Below are positions 16,602 to 25,199 of a stretch of DNA of 56,113 bases, one piece after another (position 1 is the stretch's first letter; every line of letters starts with the position of its first letter). A program made the position numbers and the translations under genes. Source of the stretch: Thermocrinis sp. (lineage in GTDB: Bacteria > Aquificota > Aquificia > Aquificales > Aquificaceae); NCBI GenBank assembly GCA_028276475.1, contig JAPYWH010000007.1, positions 1 through 56,113 on the forward strand, in the 5' to 3' direction. The notes beneath the pieces were generated by a model, which was not told the origin of the DNA, did no database searches, and saw nothing but the letters and a program-made list of their open reading frames with translations.

Positions 16602-17606
16602 ATGGACAAATGGGAAAAATTTTTAATAGAGCTTTCAGATAGAGTTATTGAGGGCGAAAAGCTGGGTAGAGAGGAAGCCCTTGCTATTTTACAAGCGCCC
16701 GACGAATATATAGCCCTTTTGGTTTATCTTGCCAAAAAGGTCAAAAATCACTTTCATGAACCCAACAAGGTGGAGCTCTGCTCTATAATAAACGCCAAAA
16801 GTGGGGCTTGCTCGGAGGACTGTAAGTTCTGCGCCCAGTCTAAGTTTTATAAAACTCCCATAAATGTTTATCCTTTGGTGCCAAAGGATGAGATCGTGGA
16901 AGGTGCCTACAGGGCGGTGGAGTTTGGGGCAAACAGATACTGCGTAGTTTTGAGTGGAAGGTCTGCCACACCGGAGGAGGTGGAAAGGATAAAGGAGGGC
17001 GTGGAGGAAATAAAAAAAGTAGAAGGCTTGCCCATAAATGTCTGCGTGTCTGTGGGCACATTGGATGAGGAGTCCCTCTTAAAGCTAAAGTCAGCGGGTG
17101 TTAAAAGGGTCAATCATAACTTGGAGGCTTCCAAGAATTTCTTCCCAAAGATCGTCAGCACCCACACTTGGGAAGAAAGATATGAGACTATAAAGAGGAT
17201 AAAAAAGGTTGGACTTTCCACCTGTTGTGGGGGTATCTTTGGGATGGGTGAGTCTGATGAGGACCGGGTAGATTTAGCCCTAACCTACAGGGAACTGGAG
17301 GTGGATTCCATACCTTTGAACTTTTTGATGCCCATTGAGGGAACGCCCTTAGAGAAGGCACCGGGTGTGGAGCCATTGGAAGCCCTCCGGATAATTGCCA
17401 TGTTTAGATTTACAAACCCAAAGGCAGAGCTCAGGCTCTGCGGTGGGAGGGAACAAACCCTGAGAGACTTTTATGGCATGGCAACGCTAATGACCAACGC
17501 CATGATGGTAGGGGGCTACTTGACAAGGGCAGGAAGGGACATAAAGAAGGACTATCAGCTCATAAAGGACCTAAAGCTTGAGAGGCTTGAAAAGGTTTTG
17601 GAATGA
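16602..17606 (+). CDS. bioB: Biotin synthase
   Basis: Radical SAM enzyme inserting sulfur into dethiobiotin. The CxxxCxxC cluster motif is present in SGACSEDCKFCAQS, and the second-cluster residues lie in YCVVLSGR, NVCVSVG, VNHNLEAS and TCCGGIFGMGE, ending with LRLCGGREQTLRD. I start at ATG 16602 (334 residues), since the 19 in-frame residues before it come from the IS edge and are unlike the family. The dethiobiotin-synthesis genes are not adjacent. It overlaps the next gene by 4 bases. Confidence 0.95.
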   Translation: MDKWEKFLIELSDRVIEGEKLGREEALAILQAPDEYIALLVYLAKKVKNHFHEPNKVELCSIINAKSGACSEDCKFCAQSKFYKTPINVYPLVPKDEIVEGAYRAVEFGANRYCVVLSGRSATPEEVERIKEGVEEIKKVEGLPINVCVSVGTLDEESLLKLKSAGVKRVNHNLEASKNFFPKIVSTHTWEERYETIKRIKKVGLSTCCGGIFGMGESDEDRVDLALTYRELEVDSIPLNFLMPIEGTPLEKAPGVEPLEALRIIAMFRFTNPKAELRLCGGREQTLRDFYGMATLMTNAMMVGGYLTRAGRDIKKDYQLIKDLKLERLEKVLE

Positions 17607-18241
17607 TTGAGGTCTGTGATGGCTATGAGAACATGCAAAAAGATTATGAGAACTTCCTGCGGGTTGAAGAGGGTGGAGGACCTTTTTTTAGGCTTTACCT
17701 TTGGAAGAAACCCGTCATCAGCTTGGGATTTCACCAAGAACCAAGGGATTTTCCTGTGGATGTGGTAAAGAGACCTACTGGTGGTGGTGCCCTTCTGCAC
17801 GGATGGGACGTCTCCTTCTCGGTGGTGGATGTGAAAGAAATGTGGGGCAAAAGCCCAAAGAAGATTTACCTCAGGCTTATGGGACTTTTAAAGGAGAGCC
17901 TTGAGCGTTTAGATCTTTCCCTTGGGATTTCCAACTACGAAGGCTCTCACGGGGAATACTTTTGCCTATTCCAGCCTACCTTTGGGGAGATAACATACAT
18001 GGGAAAGAAGTTGGTAGCCTGCGCTATGAGGATGGGAAAAAAGGGCTTTTTGCTCCACGGGAGCCTTTTCTGGACTTTGGACTATCTTAGGGCGGAGCAG
18101 ATAATGGGCATCCCAGGTGAAAGGCTCAGGGATAGGATGATCACCTTTGAGGAGCTATCAGTATCTTGGGAGGAACTCCTGAAGGCTGTTGAGTATTTTT
18201 TCACAAGGATTCTGGTCTGCAAAGCAAGCTATAGCCTTTGA
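17603..18241 (+). CDS. Lipoate-protein ligase / octanoyltransferase family protein (LplA/LipM-like)
   Basis: A 212-residue member of the BPL_LplA_LipB fold. The signature RPTGGGALLHGWDVSFSV (about 56-73) and MGKKLVACAMR..GFLLHGSL with the conserved lysine (about 133) identify the family. It would attach lipoyl or octanoyl groups to carrier proteins such as glycine-cleavage H protein. It overlaps bioB by 4 bases. Because biotin protein ligases share this fold, a role in biotinylation cannot be excluded from context, although the motif fits lipoate enzymes better. Its last 84 bases overlap murG, which is convergent. Confidence 0.8.
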   Translation: MIEVCDGYENMQKDYENFLRVEEGGGPFFRLYLWKKPVISLGFHQEPRDFPVDVVKRPTGGGALLHGWDVSFSVVDVKEMWGKSPKKIYLRLMGLLKESLERLDLSLGISNYEGSHGEYFCLFQPTFGEITYMGKKLVACAMRMGKKGFLLHGSLFWTLDYLRAEQIMGIPGERLRDRMITFEELSVSWEELLKAVEYFFTRILVCKASYSL

Positions 18242-19216
18242 AAATTCCTCCCTGTTGGAAAGGATCCTTTCCAAAAGCTTTAGAACAGTGTTAAGCTCAG
18301 CTTCTTCTTGCCTTATAACCAATCCACCTCCAATCCCTTCTATCTCCTTGGCGTTGTAATACTGATGATCTCTGATGGCATGAGGAAAGGGGACAAACAG
18401 GGCAGGAACACCATAAAGGGAGAGCTCAGTTATGGTGCTGGCACCCGCCCTGCATAAGGCTAGATCGCAAGCCCTGTATATCAAGCCCATGTTTTCGGTA
18501 AAGGGTAGGACCAAGACGGGCATGTTTTTGTAGGCATCTTTGAACCTTTCGTAATCCCTCTCTCCTGTTATATGCACACCTTGAAAACCCGTCCTTTTAA
18601 ATATCTCAAAGGCTAAGTTGTTTAGAAAGACAGCACCTTGACTGCCACCCATCACCAAGAGGGTTGGCTTGTCAGAAAGGTTTAACAACGCCCTTGCCTG
18701 TTCTTTGGAGAGCTTTAGTCCATCTATTAGAGCCCTTCTCACCGGCAAGCCCGTTTTTACGACCTTTTCCTTTGGGAAAAACTTTTTGGAGTATTCAAAG
18801 GATACGAACACCCTTTTGGCAAACCTGCTGAGAAGTTGATTGGTAGCACTTGGGACAGAGTTCTGCTCGTGAAGAAAGAGGGGAGTTCTTTTTAGCACAG
18901 AGGCAAGACCAAGGGGAAGGCTCGCATAGCCACCGAAGATAATGCTAACATCCTTCCTTCCAAGCCTTGGCACAAGAGACAAAGAAGAGGAAAAAATACT
19001 AAAAAGGGACCTTAGCTTTTCTACGGGGGACCTTCCAAAAAAGGGATAGACCTTTAAAAATTTTCCCTCCACCGGCAGTAAATGGCTAAGTTTTCTTTCT
19101 ATACCTCTTTCTGCACCTATGAACTTACAGGGAATTTCCCTCTCCAAAAGGCACTCTATTAGAGACAACGCTGGAAAAAAGTGTCCTCCTGTGCCACCGC
19201 CTGCAACGTAAAGCAT
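18158..19216 (-). CDS. murG: UDP-N-acetylglucosamine--MurNAc-(pentapeptide) pyrophosphoryl-undecaprenol transferase
   Basis: GT28 glycosyltransferase making lipid II from lipid I on the cytoplasmic face of the inner membrane. N-terminal glycine-rich loop GGGTGGHFFPALSL, the second loop FGGYASLPLGLAS, HEQNSVPS, and the C-terminal MGGSQGAV and CRAGASTITEL blocks are all present. The length (352) is normal. It is the last gene of a long minus operon beginning with ino1. It lies outside the mur/fts cluster at 42565-47335. Confidence 0.97.
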   Translation of the reverse strand: MLYVAGGGTGGHFFPALSLIECLLEREIPCKFIGAERGIERKLSHLLPVEGKFLKVYPFFGRSPVEKLRSLFSIFSSSLSLVPRLGRKDVSIIFGGYASLPLGLASVLKRTPLFLHEQNSVPSATNQLLSRFAKRVFVSFEYSKKFFPKEKVVKTGLPVRRALIDGLKLSKEQARALLNLSDKPTLLVMGGSQGAVFLNNLAFEIFKRTGFQGVHITGERDYERFKDAYKNMPVLVLPFTENMGLIYRACDLALCRAGASTITELSLYGVPALFVPFPHAIRDHQYYNAKEIEGIGGGLVIRQEEAELNTVLKLLERILSNREEFSKAIACFADQNPCEKILNSLQEFLPRY

Positions 19217-19217
19217 T

Positions 19218-19928
19218 TCAAAAAGAATACCACACCAAGCCTAAGTATTCCCTTAGGGCTTTGTAGCTGTCTGCAAAGACGCCCATTTTTGGCAAAAGGC
19301 TGTAAAGATTATACTTCATGTCCCTCTTAAAATCGGTAGGGTATGGCACCACCTCCAAGCCCGCTTTTTGAAAGGCAAGCACTGCCCTTTTCATATGGTA
19401 AGCTGAACTCACCAATACGACCCTTCTACATCTCAGTCTCTCGCAGAGCTTTTTTACCTCTTGGGCGTTCTCTTCTGTGTCTTTACTATTCACGTCCGTG
19501 TGGATTTTACCTTTATCCACACCCAAGGTTAAGAGGAGTCCTTTCATGATCTCCGCCTCCGGCAAAGCACCAATGGAGGCACCACCTGAAAGTATGATGG
19601 GAAGGTTTGTCTGTTTGTGAAGCACAAAGCCCGTGAGCAGTCTCTTTGTGGAATCCTCTTTGAGGATGCCCGTGTTGTAGGCACCACCACCTAATATTAC
19701 TATGGCGTCTCCCTCCGGTTTGGAGGGCACAGGGTAGGCTTCCTCCAAAGGTTTATAAAGCACATCCTTTATGGGCTCTATTGAAAGCAGATAGACAAAA
19801 AGGGCAAAGGAAAAGGCGATAAGTTTTGCGAGCTTCCTCTTGGTTAAAATGCCAAGGAGCACAAAAACTATTACCAAAAGTCCGGGTGGAAGGATAAAGT
19901 GGGTAATCAGCTTTTTCAAAAAGAACAT
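19218..19928 (-). CDS. DUF218 (YdcF/ElyC/SanA-like) membrane protein
   Basis: A 236-residue protein with two N-terminal membrane helices (about 8-60) and a C-terminal DUF218 domain. Domain motifs are AIVILGGGAYNTG, LSGGASIG, DVNSKDTEENAQ and LVSSAYHMKRA. E. coli ElyC of this family affects envelope and peptidoglycan biogenesis, and undecaprenyl-phosphate metabolism has been proposed. Its position immediately before murG supports a cell-wall role. It shares one base with the exbD stop and lies 1 base from murG. Confidence 0.85.
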   Translation of the reverse strand: MFFLKKLITHFILPPGLLVIVFVLLGILTKRKLAKLIAFSFALFVYLLSIEPIKDVLYKPLEEAYPVPSKPEGDAIVILGGGAYNTGILKEDSTKRLLTGFVLHKQTNLPIILSGGASIGALPEAEIMKGLLLTLGVDKGKIHTDVNSKDTEENAQEVKKLCERLRCRRVVLVSSAYHMKRAVLAFQKAGLEVVPYPTDFKRDMKYNLYSLLPKMGVFADSYKALREYLGLVWYSF

Positions 19929-20323
19929 CAGGGTCTTCTTCTGGTGGCAATAAGCACTTCTTCCACCTGCTTAGCCTTTGCTATGTCCATCAAAGAGACC
20001 ACAAACTTGTGGGCGGAATCCTCGTCTGCTTCTATTATCAGTCTTTTTGGCTTTTTTTCTTCAAATACCCTTGCCAACTCTTCCAAAGTAGCCCTTTTGC
20101 CTTCGTAAAGGTATTCTCCATTTTTCAGAACCTGAACCCTAAGCACTTGCGTGATCTGTCCCTTTTCGCCTTCTTTGGCAAAGGGAAGTTTGACTGCCAA
20201 AAGGGTTATTGGCGACTGAAAGGCAAGCACCGCCAAAAATAGGAAGACCGCCAAAAGGGTATCCACCAACGGAACCACATCTATGTATGCCCTCTCATCA
20301 AAGCTCAGCCTACGCCTTCTCAC
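19928..20323 (-). CDS. ExbD/TolR family biopolymer transport protein
   Basis: A 131-residue single-pass protein: short Arg-rich cytoplasmic start, one membrane helix (about 16-36) containing the conserved proton-carrying Asp (Asp21 in VDTLLAVFLFL), and a periplasmic domain. Together with the ExbB/TolQ protein encoded next to it, it would form a proton-driven motor in the inner membrane. Overlaps exbB by 4 bases. No tonB, tolA, tolB or pal gene is seen in the operon, so the pathway (TonB-like, Tol-like or other) is open. Confidence 0.88.
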   Translation of the reverse strand: MRRRRLSFDERAYIDVVPLVDTLLAVFLFLAVLAFQSPITLLAVKLPFAKEGEKGQITQVLRVQVLKNGEYLYEGKRATLEELARVFEEKKPKRLIIEADEDSAHKFVVSLMDIAKAKQVEEVLIATRRRP

Positions 20324-20937
20324 GGTAATAACCTCACAAATTCCAACAGTTCCTCCTCCAAGCGGTTCAGGAGGTTACTTCCCCATATTCTAAGGACCCA
20401 ATAGAAGAAGAGGGCTGGAATGGCAACCGCTAAACCCGTCGCTGCAGCCACCAAAGCTTCACCAATGCCCGACGCAAGAATGTTCAAAGCAGTTTCAGAC
20501 TGGTTTATGGAAAAGGCGTTGAAGACCTTTATGAGCCCCGTAATAGTTCCAAAAAGACCGATCAAAGGAGAAAGGCTAGCAATCGTTGAAAGAAGGGCTA
20601 AGTTCTTTTCCACCTTTGGCACCAAAAGGTCAATCTCTGTTCTCAGGGCTTCTGTTAGCCCGTTCTTGGGAACCTTTCCACTTTTGAAGTCCTCCAAAAC
20701 CCTCAAAATGGCTTTGCTTCCCAGGGATGTGTCTAAGGAAAGCAGTTTGATCGCACCATCAAGGTCTCCGTTCCTCAGTAAATTTTTTGCCTCTTTTAGG
20801 TTCTTTGAAAGAAAGTTTGAAGAGCGTAGGTTTATCAACCTTTCTAAAGCCACAGCCCAGGAAATTACAGAAAGCAAAAGCAAAGGATATATAGCCAATC
20901 CGCCCGTCTTTAAAAGGGCAAATACTCCCTCCATCAT
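20320..20937 (-). CDS. ExbB/TolQ (MotA) family proton channel
   Basis: A 205-residue inner-membrane protein with three helices: about 12-30, 120-145 and 160-185. The typical segments LALLSTIASLSPLIGLFGTITGLI and GIGEALVAAATGLAVAIPALFFY are present. It pairs with the following ExbD-like protein as a stator of a proton-motive-force engine. The preceding gene encodes a large TPR protein and overlaps by 4 bases, so the three products are probably made in fixed proportion. Confidence 0.92.
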   Translation of the reverse strand: MMEGVFALLKTGGLAIYPLLLLSVISWAVALERLINLRSSNFLSKNLKEAKNLLRNGDLDGAIKLLSLDTSLGSKAILRVLEDFKSGKVPKNGLTEALRTEIDLLVPKVEKNLALLSTIASLSPLIGLFGTITGLIKVFNAFSINQSETALNILASGIGEALVAAATGLAVAIPALFFYWVLRIWGSNLLNRLEEELLEFVRLLP

Positions 20938-23474
20938 CGCACCTCACATTTTGGAAGTTCTCTTTTCAACCTCTCAATTTTAACCCTTTCTTCCCGAGAA
21001 AGGGTGTTAGCATCAACCCTTTCAAGAAAACAGCTGGCATCCCTTCTTAAACGGAGCTCCAAAAAGGTTTGGACGCCTTCCAAGATGGCTGAGTTGTATA
21101 CCTGGGCACCTTTGTTGTTTAGGGATATATCCACAAGGTACTCAAGGGCTTCCCTTGGCTTTCCTTCCGCTTTTAAGAGTTTTGCCATTTCCAACTTGGC
21201 TTTGGCGGAGAGGTTAATGTCTTGACTTCTTGTGAGGGCAGTCAAGATGTTTCTGTCCTTGGTATTCTCGTATATTTTCCATAAAGTGTTATCAAAGGAG
21301 GGACTTCTGTAGCCAAGGCTGATCAACTGGTTGGCAATGGCTCGGGCTTTGTCCCACCTTTTAATGTTTGCATAAATCTGCATTGCCCTCTCCTTATCTG
21401 ACAAGTCTCCGCCTTCCAAGAGCTCTGCCGTGCTTTGTTGATCTCCAACCTCTTCATATAGCCTTACAAGCTCCCTCCTTGCAATGGCAGACTCTTCACT
21501 GCTTCCTTCTTTATACACCTTATAAAGTAGCACCGCCTTGTTTCTTTTATCCTCTTCAATAGATGCCAATTTTAGCAATGCTTTGTATTTTAAGGGTGAG
21601 CTTCCTTCAAAAAGCTCTATCAGGATTTTTTCAGCTTCCTTCTTTTCTCCTCTCTTTATGAGCAGGTCTGCCAATTGATACTTTAGCTCTGGGGCATAGG
21701 GAGAGTTAGGTTCCTTTTGAAGATAACTCTTTATGAGATTCTCTCTATCGCTTGGGGGCAATTCCCTTTCTTCCATTCCCAAAAGGGCAAGGGTTGCCTG
21801 GCTCGCCAATGGGTCCTCTGGAAAGTTCTTTAATATCTCCCAGTAAACTTCCTTGGCAGCATCCACTTTCCCCAAGTTATACAGGGCATCTCCAGTTTTC
21901 ATGAGTGCTCTTGCACCAAAGGGACTATCCTTTGGAACTTTTTTAAAGTAATCTATAGACCTCTCATATTCGCCCTCCATAAAATAGCTCAGCCCCAAAA
22001 GGTATAGTTCTTCGGGAGAACTTTCTGTAAGAAAGCTCCTTGCCAAGGCGGGTTTGCCCAAAAAGAGGGCAGATTTTGCCTTTAAAAGCCTTGCCTTTGG
22101 ATGGTCTATTCCTCGAAGAACTTTTAAAACATCCTCGTACTTTTTAAGGTTATAGTAGCACAGTGCCCTGTAGTAAGAGTCCTCAAAGTAGCTTAGGGCT
22201 GAAAGCCAATCCCCTTTTCTAAAAAAGCTCCAACCCAAGTATTCCTTATAGAGCTCTGGATAGCGTCCCCTTACAGCCTTCAGTGGTTCCTCCATGGGCA
22301 AGTTAGCCCAATAAGCACTTTCCAAAAGCCAGAGGTAATCTTCTCTATCCTTTTCCTTTTTGCCCTCCAAAAGGGTGTAGGCGGTCTTGTAGTCGCCCAT
22401 TCTAATAGCAGAATAGACTGCGTATCTTATGTTTTTAGCTTCAAGAAAGTTGGAAAGGGCAAGCTGATAGTCCCCTCTGTTGTATGCTATAATTCCCGCA
22501 AGCTCTAAAAAGCTCGGGTCCTTGGTTACGCTGTATGTGATCCTAGCCAAAAGCACATCCCTTTGGGCTATCTGAGAGTAAAGGGAATTGGCGTATTCCC
22601 TGTTTAGGGTCTCAAGGAGACTGGCATACTGATAAGCCCGGTTGGTATCCTTCTTCTGCAGGGCTATAAGCCCAAGGTAGTATAGGGCGACACTTCTGTA
22701 GGGTTTGGTGGGTTTTGAGTATTCAAGGAGTAGTTTTTCCGCCTCATCCAGCTTTCCTGTCTGAAAGAGAAGGATAGCCCTTCTCAGGGTTGTGCTGTCT
22801 TTGTATTCTTCTCTGACTCTCCCTTTAACGAAGTCCAAAACATAGTTGCAATAATTTTTAAACACAACCTCTTGACAGTTGGACTCCCTGTAGGTTTTTT
22901 TCTCTTTAATCTCGTAAATGACACTCCACAGAGGGTTTTCGTTTTTAGGAACACTGTCCTTCAACTCAAAGTTCAGGGCGTAATAGAGCTCGCAGGCGGA
23001 ATCTCTGTATACGTGCGGAAACCTACAGGAATTTTCAAAGAATTTGAGGGCTTCTGACATTTGCCCTTCTTTAAGCTTTATAAGACCGAGCACATACTCC
23101 GCCATAGGTCTATAGGGAGAAGGCATTGTTAAAATTGGGCTGAGTTCCCTTTCTGCACTAAGAAAATCACCTTTGAGGTAGTGATCAACTCCCACTTTGT
23201 AAGCAATGGCATCTTTGGGTTTTCCACAACTTAAGCCGTCTCCTTCCACCTTGGCGACCGGTATAAACTCCATCTCCTTTGGAGGCTCCAAAAGCCTTGG
23301 AGACAGATCCATAGGTTCAGACCCTTTCAATGGGAGGTTCTGAGGGGGGCTCAGTTTGGGCTTTTCCTCCACCTCTTTGGCTATGATCTCCACCTGAAGG
23401 TCAAACTCCTTTTTTATCTGTGAGAAAGCTATTAGCAACAGAGATAGACTAAAGAGCGTGATGAGCCTCAACAT
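20934..23474 (-). CDS. Large exported tetratricopeptide-repeat protein
   Basis: An 846-residue protein with an N-terminal hydrophobic segment (about 3-19), then a Pro-rich stretch (35-75) and many TPR-like helical repeats through to residue 830 (for example LYLLGLSYFMEGEYERSIDYFKKVPKDSPFG and ARALMKTGDALYNLGKVDAAKEVYWEILKNFPEDP). It is likely anchored in or exported across the inner membrane and acts as a scaffold in the periplasm. It sits directly upstream of exbB-exbD in the same operon and is the best candidate partner of that motor. I cannot name an orthologue. Confidence 0.75.
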   Translation of the reverse strand: MLRLITLFSLSLLLIAFSQIKKEFDLQVEIIAKEVEEKPKLSPPQNLPLKGSEPMDLSPRLLEPPKEMEFIPVAKVEGDGLSCGKPKDAIAYKVGVDHYLKGDFLSAERELSPILTMPSPYRPMAEYVLGLIKLKEGQMSEALKFFENSCRFPHVYRDSACELYYALNFELKDSVPKNENPLWSVIYEIKEKKTYRESNCQEVVFKNYCNYVLDFVKGRVREEYKDSTTLRRAILLFQTGKLDEAEKLLLEYSKPTKPYRSVALYYLGLIALQKKDTNRAYQYASLLETLNREYANSLYSQIAQRDVLLARITYSVTKDPSFLELAGIIAYNRGDYQLALSNFLEAKNIRYAVYSAIRMGDYKTAYTLLEGKKEKDREDYLWLLESAYWANLPMEEPLKAVRGRYPELYKEYLGWSFFRKGDWLSALSYFEDSYYRALCYYNLKKYEDVLKVLRGIDHPKARLLKAKSALFLGKPALARSFLTESSPEELYLLGLSYFMEGEYERSIDYFKKVPKDSPFGARALMKTGDALYNLGKVDAAKEVYWEILKNFPEDPLASQATLALLGMEERELPPSDRENLIKSYLQKEPNSPYAPELKYQLADLLIKRGEKKEAEKILIELFEGSSPLKYKALLKLASIEEDKRNKAVLLYKVYKEGSSEESAIARRELVRLYEEVGDQQSTAELLEGGDLSDKERAMQIYANIKRWDKARAIANQLISLGYRSPSFDNTLWKIYENTKDRNILTALTRSQDINLSAKAKLEMAKLLKAEGKPREALEYLVDISLNNKGAQVYNSAILEGVQTFLELRLRRDASCFLERVDANTLSREERVKIERLKRELPKCEVR

Positions 23475-24084
23475 ACCATTCTCCTAAGTGGCAAGTTATG
23501 TTTAACTTTACTATAACATTTCTTTTTTCTTCCATACGCACCAAGCTATAGCTGGCGTTATCACAGCCAAAAACCCAAAACTTTGAAAGGTCTATGTTCA
23601 ATAGGGCACAGAGCATAGCCCTTATTGGAACTGTGTGGGAAACTGTAGCCACCGTTTGTCCCCAGTGTTTTTCTCTTAAAAACTCCAAAAAGTCCTTTAC
23701 CCTTTTGAAAACATCCTCCAAAGATTCACCCCCTTCAAACTTTACCCGGTGCGGTTCCTCAAGCCACATTCTGAAATCCTCCGGAAACCTTTCCTTTACC
23801 TCCTCCACAAGCATACCAGACCAAACTCCATGGTCTATCTCTATGATCCTTTTGTCCTCTATGATCTCCAATCCATGCCTTTTGGCGACCTCTTGGGCAG
23901 TTTGATAGGTTCTCCTCAGGGGGGAAGAGTACAGAAAATCTATCTTTTCCTTTTCCAAAGCCCTGCCCAAGAGCTCTGCTTGCTTTAGCCCACGCTCGGA
24001 AAGCCCAGGGTCCAAAAGCCCCTGATACCTACCTATTGGGTTCCACTCGCTTTCTGCATGCCGAACTATAAAGAGCTTTACCAC
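23449..24084 (-). CDS. pspA: Metal-independent phosphoserine phosphatase (histidine phosphatase superfamily)
   Basis: A 211-residue dPGM-like enzyme. The phosphohistidine motif is VRHAESEWN (His9), with Glu82, His85 and His150 (VSHTVP). The full length and the C-terminal tail (CHLGEWYVEAHHAL) correspond closely to PspA of Hydrogenobacter thermophilus as I remember it, where His85 and the C-terminal tail help select phosphoserine over 3-phosphoglycerate. It would catalyse the last step of serine synthesis. The next gene upstream encodes a class V aminotransferase that could supply phosphoserine. Overlaps the aminotransferase by 7 bases and the TPR gene by 26. Confidence 0.88.
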   Translation of the reverse strand: MVKLFIVRHAESEWNPIGRYQGLLDPGLSERGLKQAELLGRALEKEKIDFLYSSPLRRTYQTAQEVAKRHGLEIIEDKRIIEIDHGVWSGMLVEEVKERFPEDFRMWLEEPHRVKFEGGESLEDVFKRVKDFLEFLREKHWGQTVATVSHTVPIRAMLCALLNIDLSKFWVFGCDNASYSLVRMEEKRNVIVKLNITCHLGEWYVEAHHAL

Positions 24085-25199
24085 AACCCGCCCTCTGTTA
24101 GCACCTCGGAGTATGCCCTCACACCCTCACCCAGACCATCAAACAAGCCAAGCCTTTTTAACACCACCTCCAACATTCCCACCAGCATGAGCCCATCCTT
24201 TGGGTCTACGCCCATGTGGGATATCCTGAATATTTTACCCTTTAACCCATCCTGCCCGCCGGCAACCCTCACTCCATATTTCAAAAGGAGCTTTCTTATG
24301 TCCTCTGCCATTGGAGAAAAAACCGAAGAAACTGAAATGGAGGGCTTTTCTGCAAAGGCCTTTAGTCCAAGCACCTCCACCGCCCTAAGTGTAGCCTTTG
24401 AAATTAGCCTGTGCCTGTTTTCCACCCTTTCCATACCCTCCTCCAATAGCATGCTGAGGCTTTCCTTTAGGGCTAAGATCAGGCTTATGGCGGGTGTCCA
24501 GGCGGTCTGTCCTTCTATCTGCTTTTTTAATTCCTTCTTTACGCTAAAGTAAAAGGCACGGTCCTTTAGCCTTCTTTCTGCCCTTTGAGAAAACCAAAGC
24601 ACCGAAAGTCCCGGAGGCAAAAGAAGGGCTTTTTGGGAGCCACCAATTAAAACATCAATGCCCCATTGGGAGGGCACGATCCTATACACACCCAAGGCGG
24701 TTATGGCATCCGCTACCAGTAAAACCTCCCGATCCCTGCACAACCCACCAATCTCCATTGTGGGATGGTAGGCACCAGTGGAAGTCTCTGAAATCTGCAA
24801 AAGGACACCCCTGCAATCTGTATGCTGGTCCAGAAGTTTTTTTACTTCCTCCGGGTCGGCGGATTTACCCCATTCAACTTTATACTCTATTGGCTCCAAG
24901 CCCCAGTGTTTTGCCAGGTTTAACCATCTTTCCCCAAACTTTCCACCGTTTATAACCAGAACTTTTTCCCCCTGCCCAAAGAAGTTCAGAATGGCAGACT
25001 CCATGGCACCGGTGCCCGAGCTGGCAAAGAACACAAAGTTCTCAGAGTTCTCCTCCAACAGCCTCTTAAAGAGCTCCCTAACCTCCAGAAAGCTCCTTTT
25101 GAACTCCTCCGTTCTGTGATGGATGATCTGCTCCCCTAAAACCTTCCTTACCCTTTCGGGAATTTCTACAGGACCGGGTGTAAAAAGCCTCTCTTTCAT
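24078..25199 (-). CDS. Class V aminotransferase (serine/alanine-glyoxylate or phosphoserine type)
   Basis: A 373-residue PLP enzyme of fold type I. It starts LFTPGPVEIPERV, has SSGTGAMESAI, the ISETSTGAYHP and VADAITALGVY blocks, and the PLP lysine in GGSQKALLLPPGL. Annotations in this subfamily include serine-pyruvate, alanine-glyoxylate and 'soluble hydrogenase 42 kDa' proteins. Its position beside pspA suggests that it works in serine synthesis, for example phosphohydroxypyruvate to phosphoserine, but the substrate is inferred. Overlaps ino1 by 4 bases. Confidence 0.88.
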   Translation of the reverse strand: MKERLFTPGPVEIPERVRKVLGEQIIHHRTEEFKRSFLEVRELFKRLLEENSENFVFFASSGTGAMESAILNFFGQGEKVLVINGGKFGERWLNLAKHWGLEPIEYKVEWGKSADPEEVKKLLDQHTDCRGVLLQISETSTGAYHPTMEIGGLCRDREVLLVADAITALGVYRIVPSQWGIDVLIGGSQKALLLPPGLSVLWFSQRAERRLKDRAFYFSVKKELKKQIEGQTAWTPAISLILALKESLSMLLEEGMERVENRHRLISKATLRAVEVLGLKAFAEKPSISVSSVFSPMAEDIRKLLLKYGVRVAGGQDGLKGKIFRISHMGVDPKDGLMLVGMLEVVLKRLGLFDGLGEGVRAYSEVLTEGGLW

